Assembly (NCBI RefSeq): GCF_001662875.1 | Contig: NZ_JPVZ01000006.1 | Span: 1-64,000 of the forward strand | Reading direction: 5' to 3' | DNA: 64,000 bases | Source of the DNA: Thalassospira tepidiphila MCCC 1A03514 | GTDB lineage: Bacteria; Pseudomonadota; Alphaproteobacteria; Rhodospirillales; Thalassospiraceae | Shown: positions 9,281-16,778 of the stretch, in pieces | How the letters are laid out: every line of letters starts with the position of its first letter | Numbering within the stretch: the first letter of the stretch is position 1 | Notes under the pieces: model-generated | Database searches by the model: none | What the model was told of the DNA's origin: nothing | What the model saw: the letters and a program-made list of their open reading frames with translations, nothing else | Program-made: the position numbers and the translations under genes

Positions 9281-9946
9281 ATGTCAAACCAGCTGACCCC
9301 TGATCTTTTGATCCGCGCCTATTCCGTCGGCCTGTTTCCCATGGCCGAAAGCCATGACGATCCAACCCTGTACTGGATTGATCCGGAGTGGCGCGGCGTC
9401 TTGCCGCTTGACGGGTTTCATGTCCCGCGCAGCCTGCGCAAGGCTGTGCGCAAGGGCACGTACAAGATCCATGTCGACCGGGCCTTTCCCGACGTCATCC
9501 GCGCCTGTGCGGAGCCCACCGATACCCGCGATGATACCTGGATCAACAGCAACATCCTTGATGCATATTGTGCGCTTCACAAGATGGGCTGCGCGCATTC
9601 GATCGAGGCATGGAAAGACGGCGAGCTGGTTGGTGGTTTGTATGGCGTCAGCCTGGGCAAGGCGTTCTTTGGTGAAAGCATGTTTTCACGCGCGACCAAT
9701 GCGTCGAAAGTCGCCCTCGTCCATCTGGTCGCGCTGATGCGTCAGGGGGGCTACAGCCTGCTGGATACGCAGTTCGTCAATGATCACCTCAAACAGTTCG
9801 GGGTCGAGGAAATCCCGCGCGAACGCTATCGCAACGAGCTGGCCAAGGCACTGACCGGGCGCGCCAACCTTCCGTTTGAAGTCGATCCCGAAATCCTTGA
9901 AGAAACGCTGACAGGCGGCGATAGTAAGCCACACGCGCCCTCCTGA
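9281..9946 (+). CDS. aat: Leucyl/phenylalanyl-tRNA-protein transferase
   Basis: Transfers Leu or Phe from charged tRNA to N-terminal Arg/Lys of proteins, creating N-end-rule degrons for ClpS-ClpAP. About 221 residues from the chosen ATG. A reading frame open further upstream (9212) would add an unlikely 23-residue tail. Family landmarks: YSVGLFPMAE near the start, YWIDPEWRGVLPLDGFHVPRSL, DTWINSNILDAYCALHKMG, GGLYGVSLGKAFFGESMFS and LLDTQFVNDHL. Its working partners clpS and clpA are also in this window, about 7-10 kb away, though not in the same operon. Confidence 0.93.
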   Translation: MSNQLTPDLLIRAYSVGLFPMAESHDDPTLYWIDPEWRGVLPLDGFHVPRSLRKAVRKGTYKIHVDRAFPDVIRACAEPTDTRDDTWINSNILDAYCALHKMGCAHSIEAWKDGELVGGLYGVSLGKAFFGESMFSRATNASKVALVHLVALMRQGGYSLLDTQFVNDHLKQFGVEEIPRERYRNELAKALTGRANLPFEVDPEILEETLTGGDSKPHAPS

Positions 9947-9989
9947 GTTCAGCCGAGCCGATTGCCCTTCACGCCAAGACGAGCACCCC

Positions 9990-10472
9990 ATGCAAATTCG
10001 CCCCGCCACCGAACAAGATGTTCCAGCCATTCTTGATATTGTCGCCCCCATCCTTCGGGCCGGGGATACCTATGCCATTGATAGCAATCTAAGCGACGAT
10101 GAGGTCCTTTCCTATTGGATGGGAAAGGACAAGGTCACACTGGTTGCCGAGGAAGACGGCAAGATCGTTGGCACCTATTACATCCGCCAAAATCAGGGTG
10201 GCGGCGGATCGCATGTTTGTAATTGCGGCTATATGACATCCCCTGCCGCCAGTGGCCGGGGCATTGCGCGGCTCATGTGTGAAGATTCGCTTCTTCGTGC
10301 CAAGGATCTTGGATACCGCGCGATGCAATTCAATTTCGTCATCGCCAGTAACGCTGCCGCCGTTCACCTGTGGCCGACGCTTGGGTTTGAGATTGTCGGC
10401 CGCCTGCACGGTGCCTTCATGCACCCGACATTGGGCGAAACCGATGCATTGGTGATGTATCGCAAGCTGTAA
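9990..10472 (+). CDS. GNAT family N-acetyltransferase
   Basis: A 160-residue GNAT-fold acetyltransferase. It starts MQIRPATEQDVPAILDIV. The acetyl-CoA-binding motif A region is NCGYMTSPAASGRGIARLM (about 75-93), with the GRGIA pyrophosphate loop, followed by IASNAAAVHLWPTLGFEIVG, the motif B region. Substrate unknown. It sits 43 bases after aat and may be cotranscribed. It ends before a bidirectional terminator facing serA. Confidence 0.85.
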   Translation: MQIRPATEQDVPAILDIVAPILRAGDTYAIDSNLSDDEVLSYWMGKDKVTLVAEEDGKIVGTYYIRQNQGGGGSHVCNCGYMTSPAASGRGIARLMCEDSLLRAKDLGYRAMQFNFVIASNAAAVHLWPTLGFEIVGRLHGAFMHPTLGETDALVMYRKL

Positions 10473-10494
10473 GCAGCACAGATACCAAGACAGA

Positions 10495-10528
10495 AAAAGG
10501 GCGGGAACCATCTGGCACCCGCCCTTTT
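10495..10528. terminator. Bidirectional terminator between GNAT gene and serA
   Basis: 11-bp stem AAAAGGGCGGG / CCCGCCCTTTT with a 12-base loop between two convergent genes. A-run and T-run flanks allow function on both strands. Confidence 0.85.
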
Positions 10529-10549
10529 GTTATCTAAAATCTGTTCGGA

Positions 10550-11791
10550 TCAGAACAGGAAACGCACGCGAAGGGTTCCTTCGATCGCCGAGAGTTCCTT
10601 GCGAACGCCCTCGCCCGGTTTGATTTCCTCGTCGACTTCAACCACCACATAGCCGACACCGCCTTCTGAGCGCAGATACTGGCCGCTGATGTTGATGCCA
10701 CGACGGGCAAACACATCGTTGATCTTAAGCAGCACGCCCGGCACGTTGCGGTGAATGTGCATGAAGCGGGTGTGGGTACGGTCCTTAACCGGAAGCGATA
10801 CTTCCGGGAAGTTCACAGCCCCCAGGGTCGAGCCGTTATCGGAATAGGTGATCAGCTTGTCAGCGACCTCGATCCCGATATTTTCCTGGGCTTCCTGGGT
10901 AGAACCACCGATATGCGGGGTCAGGATGACGTTGCTCATACCGCGCAGTGGGCTCTCGAACTGCTCGTCCTTGCCTGCCGGTTCGACCGGGAACACGTCA
11001 ATTGCCGCACCGGCCAAATGACCACTTTCAAGGGCGGCGGCCAGATCTTCGATCACAATGACATTGCCACGTGCCGCATTGATCAGGTGTGCGCCCTTTT
11101 TCATCTTGGCTAGCTCAGTCGCCGTGATCATGTTCTTGGTCTGCTCGTTGGCCGGAACATGCAGCGACACCACGTCCGATCTGGCAAGCAGTTCATCCAT
11201 CGACGAACAGGAATTGGCATTGCCCATGGCAAGCTTATTGATGACGTCAAAATAGATGACATTCATGCCAAGCGATTCCGCCAGCACAGAAAGCTGCGAA
11301 CCGATATGGCCATAGCCGATGATACCAAGCGTCTTGCCACGTGCCTCGTATGAGCCATGGGCATTTTTCAGCCAGTCGCCTTCATGGGCGGCTGCGTTAC
11401 GTTTGGGAATACCACGCAGCAGCATGATGATCTGGCCAAGCACAAGCTCGGCAACCGAACGGGTGTTGGAATACGGTGCGTTAAACACCGGGATACCGCG
11501 CATCGCAGCGGCCTGCAGATCAACCTGGTTGGTGCCGATGCAGAAACAGCCGATCGAGGTCAGCTTGGACGCAGCTTCGATAACGTCTTCGGTCAGTTTG
11601 GTACGGGAACGAATGCCCAAAAAGTGCGCTTCGGAGACAACGGACTTCAGTTCGTCCGCGTCGAGCGCAGCAGGGTAATGGTCGACATTTGAGTAGCCGG
11701 CCTCTTTGAACATCTTTACAGCGTTTTCATGGATACCTTCGAGCAGGACAACCTTGATCTTGTCCTTCTCCAACGAAAGTTTGCTGTTCAC
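10550..11791 (-). CDS. serA: D-3-phosphoglycerate dehydrogenase
   Basis: First enzyme of serine synthesis, oxidising 3-phosphoglycerate with NAD. 413 residues from a GTG start preceded by AAAGGA at good spacing. An in-frame ATG 33 bases further up is less likely. NAD motif GIIGYGHIGSQLSVLAESLG, catalytic region with R in INAARGNVI and E/H in LTPHIGGSTQEAQENI. A C-terminal ACT domain (about the last 75 residues, from FMHIHRNVPGVL) suggests serine feedback, as in the E. coli-length enzyme. It is divergent from the DUF482 gene. Confidence 0.93.
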   Translation of the reverse strand: MNSKLSLEKDKIKVVLLEGIHENAVKMFKEAGYSNVDHYPAALDADELKSVVSEAHFLGIRSRTKLTEDVIEAASKLTSIGCFCIGTNQVDLQAAAMRGIPVFNAPYSNTRSVAELVLGQIIMLLRGIPKRNAAAHEGDWLKNAHGSYEARGKTLGIIGYGHIGSQLSVLAESLGMNVIYFDVINKLAMGNANSCSSMDELLARSDVVSLHVPANEQTKNMITATELAKMKKGAHLINAARGNVIVIEDLAAALESGHLAGAAIDVFPVEPAGKDEQFESPLRGMSNVILTPHIGGSTQEAQENIGIEVADKLITYSDNGSTLGAVNFPEVSLPVKDRTHTRFMHIHRNVPGVLLKINDVFARRGINISGQYLRSEGGVGYVVVEVDEEIKPGEGVRKELSAIEGTLRVRFLF

Positions 11792-12032
11792 GGCGCACCA
11801 TCCTTTTCTTCGCGAGGGCGACACGGGAAAATCCCCGAGCCGTTTTCAGACCAATTCCAAATGGCCTGTGGCACAATGAAATAGGACTTAGATGCGCTTC
11901 CGTCAAAGGCTTTCCCTTGCGTAAATGCGCATTGCGCCTATCTTCTGAACGCATATACCGGCTAATGCGTATAAAAATAAGGCCTCGGGAGTTAAACCGG
12001 GCGCCATGGGGACCATCTGCAGGAATTCAGAT

Positions 12033-13193
12033 TTGGCTGTCGAAATCAAAACCGTCACCGATATTCATCAAATCGGACAGGCCCAGTGGGACAAGTGCGC
12101 CGGGTTTGACAACCCGTTTGTCAGCTTTGCCTTCTTGTCCGCCATGGAAGACAGCGGATCAACTACTGCTGAAACCGGCTGGCAGCCGTTTCACCTTGTC
12201 GCAGAAGATGAGACTGGTGATGTCATCGGGATTGTGCCGCTTTATGTCAAAGGCCATTCTTACGGCGAATATGTTTTCGACTGGTCATGGGCAGAGGCCT
12301 ATGAACGTGCCGGGGGGCGCTATTACCCCAAACTGCAATCGGCTGTGCCATTTTCCCCGGTGCCGGGCCCGCGGCTGCTTGTCGCCAAGGACCATCCCGA
12401 TCCCGACAGCGTGCGCAACGCCTTAATCAACGGCATGACGATACTGCCGGAAAAGCTTGGCATGGCGACACTGCATGTCACGTTTTGCAGCGGCGATGAA
12501 AGCCAGTTGATGGAACAGGCAGGTTTTCTCGCGCGCACCGGCATGCAGTATCACTGGCGCAATCGTGACTATCAGAATTTCGATGATTTTCTGGGCGCAC
12601 TGAATTCGCGCAAACGCAAAAATCTACGCAAGGAACGCAAGCAGGTTCTGGAGGCCGGATACAGTTTCAAGGCACTGCGTGGGGATGACCTGAAATCCGA
12701 CCATTGGGACCGGTTTTATCATTTCTATCGCGATACATCTGACCGCAAGTGGGGACAGGCCTATCTGACGCGCGACTTCTTCGATCTGCTGCATGACCGT
12801 ATACGTGATCGCACGGTTCTGGTATGTGCGTTCAATGACGATGAAATGGTGGCCGGTGCTCTTAACTTGATCGGGTCTGAAACCCTGTATGGCCGCAACT
12901 GGGGTACGATCGACCGTACGCCACTTCTGCATTTCGAAACCTGTTACTATCAGGCGATTGATATCGCGATTGAGCATGGCCTTAAAACCGTCGAGGCCGG
13001 GGCACAGGGCGAACATAAAATCCAGCGCGGCTATGAACCGGTAATAACCCATTCCGCCCATCTGATTGCTGATCCGGGACTGAAACGCGCAGTCGCGCAA
13101 TTTTTGACCCAGGAGCGCAATCACATCAGTCAGGACCGCGATTACATCCTTTCCGAACACAGCCCCTATCGCAAGGAACCATCAGGGTCGTAA
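12033..13193 (+). CDS. DUF482 / FemAB-like GNAT acyltransferase
   Basis: About 386-395 residues, of the DUF482 (peptidoglycan biosynthesis/recognition, GNAT-fold) family. It has the FNAPFVSF-like opening (FDNPFVSFAFLSAMEDSGS), the SRKRKNLRKERKQV basic segment and the C-terminal VEAGAQGEHKIQRGYEPV signature. The family is assumed to transfer amino-acyl or acyl groups, but no substrate is proven. The TTG start is chosen because AGGA lies 8 bases upstream; an ATG at 12006 adds nine residues but lacks a good ribosome site. It is followed by a strong terminator shared with the convergent chemoreceptor gene. Confidence 0.82.
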   Translation: MAVEIKTVTDIHQIGQAQWDKCAGFDNPFVSFAFLSAMEDSGSTTAETGWQPFHLVAEDETGDVIGIVPLYVKGHSYGEYVFDWSWAEAYERAGGRYYPKLQSAVPFSPVPGPRLLVAKDHPDPDSVRNALINGMTILPEKLGMATLHVTFCSGDESQLMEQAGFLARTGMQYHWRNRDYQNFDDFLGALNSRKRKNLRKERKQVLEAGYSFKALRGDDLKSDHWDRFYHFYRDTSDRKWGQAYLTRDFFDLLHDRIRDRTVLVCAFNDDEMVAGALNLIGSETLYGRNWGTIDRTPLLHFETCYYQAIDIAIEHGLKTVEAGAQGEHKIQRGYEPVITHSAHLIADPGLKRAVAQFLTQERNHISQDRDYILSEHSPYRKEPSGS

Positions 13194-13218
13194 CCCAACA
13201 CCGATGCCCCAAACAAAA

Positions 13219-13247
13219 AAAAGGCGCGGGAAATTCCCGCGCCTTTT
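13219..13247. terminator. Bidirectional terminator
   Basis: Stem AAAAGGCGCGGG / CCCGCGCCTTTT with a short AAATT loop between the convergent DUF482 and chemoreceptor genes, with A/T runs on both sides. Confidence 0.88.
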
Positions 13248-13267
13248 GGATTGATATGTCTTAGGCG

Positions 13268-14950
13268 TCAGACAGTACGGACGTCATTGAGGAAGCCGTT
13301 AACGTGACTGCGAAGTTCGTCATTGGCGGCCGCCAATCGCCCGACACTGTCAAGCTGGCCACTGGAAAGGTCACCACTTTCGGTGGTTGCACTGGCAACG
13401 CTTTTGACTGCATTGGTGATGGCAACGTTACCGTTCGCAGCCCCTTCGACGCTGCGCGAGATTTCCTCGGTTGCAGCGCCCTGCTCTTCAACTGCACTGG
13501 CGACAACCGACATCAGTTCATCAATCTTGTTGATGGTGTCGGCAAAGCCACGCACAGCTTCGGCAGCAGCCCCGGTTTCGCTTTGCATCTCGGCAATCTT
13601 GGCCGTGATCTGTTCGGTTGCCTTGACCGTCTGGGATGCAAGGTTTTTGACTTCACCGGCAACCACGGCAAAGCCTTTGCCGGCTTCGCCCGCACGGGCG
13701 GACTCGATGGTTGCGTTCAAGGCCAACAGGTTGGTCTGATCGGCAATATCACTGATCAGATTGACCACCTCGCCAACGCTTTGTGCCGCTTCATTGAGTT
13801 TTTCAACACGCTCGTTGGTGCGTTCTGTCTGACCGACCGCTTCCTGCGTGATTTCGGTCACGCGGGCAATCTGCGAGGAAATCTCGGAGATAGAGGCCGA
13901 CAACTGAGCGGTTGCAGATGCCACGGTTTCGATATTGGTCGAGGATTCTTGCGCCTGTTCGGCCACGTCCTGCGCATCCTGGTTGGCGCGTTGGGCGTGT
14001 GACGTCAGCGTCTCGGATGCGGAACGGACATCATCAAGGGCGGCGTTCACCGCATGCAGAACATCCTGGATTTTTTCGTCAAAGCCCTTGGTAAGAGTTC
14101 CCATGCGCTGGCTACGTTCAACCTGACGCTGGGCCTCGACTTTTTCCTGTTCGGCCATGCGGGCACGTTCACGTGCGTTTTCCCGGAAGACTTCAAGCGA
14201 TTTGGCCATGGCGCCCACTTCATCGGCACGTTTCATGTCAAGCGTTTCGATGTCAAGATTACCAGCAGCCAGTTTACCCATAGCGTCGGTCATCTTACGA
14301 ATCGGGGTCGCAATCATCCGCGACAAGGTACCACCAAACAGCACGGCCATGATGATAAGTAGAACGACGCCAACACCAAGCGTGACTTGGAAGATCTGCA
14401 TGGCTTGGGCGACTTCTGCCTCAACATCAAGAATCATTTGATCGATATTCTTGGCAAGCTCGCTTGCAACCGTAGTGACCTGGTCTGATAGTTCACGCGG
14501 CTCACCCGATGCTTCAATCGCACGAGCATGGTTAACCGTCAGATAGTGGCGCATCAGTTGTGCTTGTTGCGCTGCAATTTCTTCCCATCGGTCGATAGCG
14601 CCGTCCATTTCTTCAATCAGGGCAGCGATCTCTGGGCTGATTGAAGCATATGTCTTGAGCACATCCGTACGAATGTCGATTTCTTCGCGCGCTGTTTCAT
14701 ACCCAGCCAAGCCAGCGCGGTCGCCGGTCGTCAGGAAGTAGATAAGTTCCTGACGTGCGACAAGATAGGCGCGATCAAGGTCGCGATAGTCGCGTTCAAA
14801 TTTCGAGAGATAATCGCGCTGATCGTTGGCGTTGCTGACCTGCATGGTCGAAAAAACGCCTGCGCCAGCCACCATCAAGATTACCGCGATCATAATAGCA
14901 AAGCAGCTCATCAGCTTTGCCGGGATAGAGAGGTTCTCAAAGAATTTCAT
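13268..14950 (-). CDS. Methyl-accepting chemotaxis protein (560 aa)
   Basis: Transmembrane chemoreceptor. TM1 about 13-33, a mainly helical ligand/sensing region about 34-190 resembling a four-helix bundle, TM2 about 191-212 ([19 protein letters not shown]), HAMP about 213-265, then the coiled-coil signalling domain with the hairpin tip [45 protein letters not shown]. No NWETF-type CheR tether is seen at the C-terminus. The gene for a secreted PDC-like protein ends only 11 bases upstream, so both are made from one message. This suggests that the receptor senses its signal through that soluble protein. Confidence 0.93.
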   Translation of the reverse strand: MKFFENLSIPAKLMSCFAIMIAVILMVAGAGVFSTMQVSNANDQRDYLSKFERDYRDLDRAYLVARQELIYFLTTGDRAGLAGYETAREEIDIRTDVLKTYASISPEIAALIEEMDGAIDRWEEIAAQQAQLMRHYLTVNHARAIEASGEPRELSDQVTTVASELAKNIDQMILDVEAEVAQAMQIFQVTLGVGVVLLIIMAVLFGGTLSRMIATPIRKMTDAMGKLAAGNLDIETLDMKRADEVGAMAKSLEVFRENARERARMAEQEKVEAQRQVERSQRMGTLTKGFDEKIQDVLHAVNAALDDVRSASETLTSHAQRANQDAQDVAEQAQESSTNIETVASATAQLSASISEISSQIARVTEITQEAVGQTERTNERVEKLNEAAQSVGEVVNLISDIADQTNLLALNATIESARAGEAGKGFAVVAGEVKNLASQTVKATEQITAKIAEMQSETGAAAEAVRGFADTINKIDELMSVVASAVEEQGAATEEISRSVEGAANGNVAITNAVKSVASATTESGDLSSGQLDSVGRLAAANDELRSHVNGFLNDVRTV

Positions 14951-14961
14951 TGTATTTCTCC

Positions 14962-15579
14962 CTACAGACCGCTGCGACGCGCGAGTTCATTGAGATTGAC
15001 CTCAACGGTCACGGCCCCGATCGGCTGACGATCTGCGTTGCTCATGGTCATGTTGAGCTGGGCAAGCCAGGCGTCAGAACCCTCGTTATATTCGGCCTCG
15101 TCGATAAACACAGCGTCGGGACCATTCGGATAGGTATTCTGAAACTTCGCTTCATCCCCCTGCCAGAAGTCGGACGTGATGGAGCTTTGCCCTACATTCA
15201 GGCCAACGGCGTCCATCACAAATATCTCGGCAAACATACCACCGGAGCGTGCCTGGACTTGTGTCAGGTAGCTCGACAGCGGATTGGTCAGAATTGCTGC
15301 AACCAACGGCTGATCTTCTGCTTCGCGTTCAGCGCGCCACTGAAGGTCTGCCGCATCAATCTGTTCTTGTGTCATGTCCTTGCGCAGCTTGTTCTGCGAA
15401 CTAATGGACAGCTCAACAACCGGATTTGCCAACCATTCCCGAATGTTTCTAATCACTTCATCCGTGATCAGTGCATTGGGGTCCCCCGGCAACTCTGCCT
15501 TGGCAAAAGCAGCATGTGGCAGAACAAAAACTGTCGCTGCGAGCATACCGGCCAAAGCCACACCACTTTTGAATTTCAT
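14962..15579 (-). CDS. Secreted PDC-like sensor protein linked to the chemoreceptor
   Basis: 205 residues from an ATG preceded by GGGGAG. A signal peptide (residues 1-27, ending HAAFA) is followed by a soluble domain with no membrane anchor. The pattern [34 protein letters not shown], then [16 protein letters not shown] and [27 protein letters not shown] is that of a PDC (double Cache-like) extracellular sensor domain, normally found inside receptors. Here it stands alone. It is placed directly before a chemoreceptor whose own periplasmic part is helical. It probably acts as a periplasmic ligand-binding partner; PDC assignment is by pattern, not search. Confidence 0.78.
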   Translation of the reverse strand: MKFKSGVALAGMLAATVFVLPHAAFAKAELPGDPNALITDEVIRNIREWLANPVVELSISSQNKLRKDMTQEQIDAADLQWRAEREAEDQPLVAAILTNPLSSYLTQVQARSGGMFAEIFVMDAVGLNVGQSSITSDFWQGDEAKFQNTYPNGPDAVFIDEAEYNEGSDAWLAQLNMTMSNADRQPIGAVTVEVNLNELARRSGL

Positions 15580-15628
15580 TCGCTTACTCCCCAGTCTATG
15601 CCAATGGCAGATCAAGACTATCTATTAG

Positions 15629-15683
15629 TATAGATTCTTATACAAAAGGTAAAAAACAAATACAACCTTTTTTAGAATCTATA
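15629..15683. repeat. Long inverted repeat upstream of the PDC/chemoreceptor operon
   Basis: Perfect 10-bp outer arms (TATAGATTCT and AGAATCTATA) and inner arms (AAAAGGT 15644-15650, ACCTTTT 15665-15671) around a 14-base A-rich loop. It lies about 50 bases upstream of the PDC gene start. It could be an operator, a leader hairpin or a weak terminator for the small RNA unit upstream. Confidence 0.6.
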
Positions 15684-15798
15684 GCGATGTGGAACCGCAC
15701 GAGAGGCGCTTCCACATAAGCTATATGTGGATTGCGCGCAAAGAAACAACACTGCGACCTTGGGATATGCGGGAAATGGGCGACTGAAATCAGGCAAG

Positions 15799-15907
15799 AA
15801 AAAAGCGGCGGTAAAAACCGCCGCTGAGTTTGGTTGGGACACGAGCAAACTGCAGAAGATTACGTTGTTCCAGGCGCGAGACGCGCCCCTGCAAAGAACA
15901 ACTGTCC
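15799..15907 (-). ncRNA. Candidate sigma-54-dependent small RNA, about 109 nt
   Basis: No protein is recognised here, yet the minus strand holds a promoter, a fold and a terminator in register. The start predicted from the -24/-12 promoter is at or next to 15907. There the RNA begins GGACA, which pairs with UGUCC (15837-15841) near the 3' side. Inside, GUUGUUC (15896-15902) pairs with GAACAAC (15864-15870), enclosing a GC hairpin (15871-15891). An open 22-nt stretch (about 15842-15863) is CU-rich and could be a seed. A 9-bp GC-rich terminator hairpin and six U residues close it. An ATG at 15909 opens a 39-codon frame that runs through the terminator without a ribosome site, so coding is unlikely. 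Function unknown. Confidence 0.7.
15804..15825 (-). terminator. Terminator of the candidate small RNA
   Basis: On the minus strand, stem AGCGGCGGT / ACCGCCGCT with a 4-base loop followed by TTTTTT. The plus strand has no T-tract after the stem, so the direction is clear. Confidence 0.85.
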
Positions 15908-15916
15908 ATGCTGTCA

Positions 15917-15935
15917 TAAGCAGGATGCGTGCCAA
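15917..15935 (-). promoter_or_regulatory. Sigma-54 (-24/-12) promoter
   Basis: Minus strand reads TTGGCACGCATCCTGCTT, close to the RpoN consensus YTGGCACGrNNNTTGCW, with the GG and GC dinucleotides ten bases apart. Only two consensus positions differ. The expected start, 12 bases after GC, falls at the first paired base of the predicted small RNA. Confidence 0.8.
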
Positions 15936-16020
15936 CTTTATAAACCCCTCAAAAAACCGTGGTTTTTCGGGAAATTCCGGTCGCCATCCCACATGACTGA
16001 AATACGTTACCTGATAATCT

Positions 16021-16077
16021 TTGCATTTCAAAATGCAAAGATTGCAAAATGCGAATTAATAAGTTTGCATTTTGCAA
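16021..16077 (-). promoter_or_regulatory. Candidate enhancer: three TTGCA/TGCAA inverted repeats
   Basis: Three sites lie 85-140 bases upstream of the sigma-54 promoter: TTGCA-N8-TGCAA (16021-16038), TTGCAAAATGCGA (16042-16054, one mismatch) and the perfect TTGCATTTTGCAA (16065-16077). This is the usual distance for bacterial enhancer-binding proteins. The motif equals the TTGCAWWWTGCAA site described for LuxO upstream of Vibrio qrr genes. Which activator binds here is unknown. Confidence 0.6.
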
Positions 16078-16128
16078 AAATATGCTGGAGAGAATTAGAA
16101 CCGCTTAATTTTCAGTAAGCTTATACAC

Positions 16129-16671
16129 CTACTTAGCGCGTTTCTTCTTCGTCCGACTATTGAAGTTCAGAAGCGCTGGCGCCTTCTCGATGATTTCCTC
16201 GAGAATGGATTTCGCGATCTCAAGATCGTCCTTTGCAGAGTCGTCGAGCTGACTGATATAGCGCGGATCGGAGATCATCCGCTCTGCCTCATAAAGGGTC
16301 CTGAGTTCACTTTGGAACATTTCGCGCGCACCAAGCGGCAGGTTTTCCTTTGCACTCATGACAAAGAAGAATTTCAGGCTCGTCTTGATGACAATCCTGA
16401 GCATGACGACCTGAAGCTTGTGAAACTGTTTTTCCAGTTCTTCTTTTTTAGGATGGGATTCGAGCTTGTTCATCCGCTCCATAATCACCAGAGACAACGC
16501 CTTGAAGTTGTCGACTTCCTCACGAAACGGTCGATAACCGGTGACGTCGGACTTGTCGGCGTTCTTTTCAAGCGTATTGGCCAGCGCGATCAACTTTCGC
16601 GCACGCAGCTCAAGTCTGGATAGGAACTCCTCGACTTCGTTCCGAAATTTTCGTTGTGCAGCCTGGCTCAT
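16129..16671 (-). CDS. Hypothetical helical protein, 180 aa
   Basis: Function not recognised. The protein is highly charged and predicted almost wholly alpha-helical, with coiled-coil-like heptads (EVEEFLSRLELRARKLIALA near the start, ERMNKLESHPKKEELEKQFHKL about 85-106), one hydrophobic helix (VVMLRIVIKTSLKFFFVM about 108-125) and a basic tail ending KKKRAK. No signal peptide, so probably cytoplasmic. It lies between clpA and the small-RNA locus, on the same strand as the latter and directly upstream of its enhancer region. Confidence 0.7.
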   Translation of the reverse strand: MSQAAQRKFRNEVEEFLSRLELRARKLIALANTLEKNADKSDVTGYRPFREEVDNFKALSLVIMERMNKLESHPKKEELEKQFHKLQVVMLRIVIKTSLKFFFVMSAKENLPLGAREMFQSELRTLYEAERMISDPRYISQLDDSAKDDLEIAKSILEEIIEKAPALLNFNSRTKKKRAK

Positions 16672-16778
16672 GATATTCTGGCGTTCTTTATATGATTATG
16701 CCCGGGGAACGATATCCCCGGGCACCAATCTATACTGCCAATCATTAACAACAACCTGAAAACCGAAAAAGGTCCATT

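Noticed and set aside
15790..15909. 39-codon frame starting at the predicted RNA start
   Set aside because: Would be leaderless, with no Shine-Dalgarno, and reads through the terminator hairpin. The paired 5' and 3' ends fit a structured RNA better.
15672..16031. 119-codon minus-strand frame across the small-RNA region
   Set aside because: No ribosome site or family pattern. It runs through a sigma-54 promoter and a terminator in another register.
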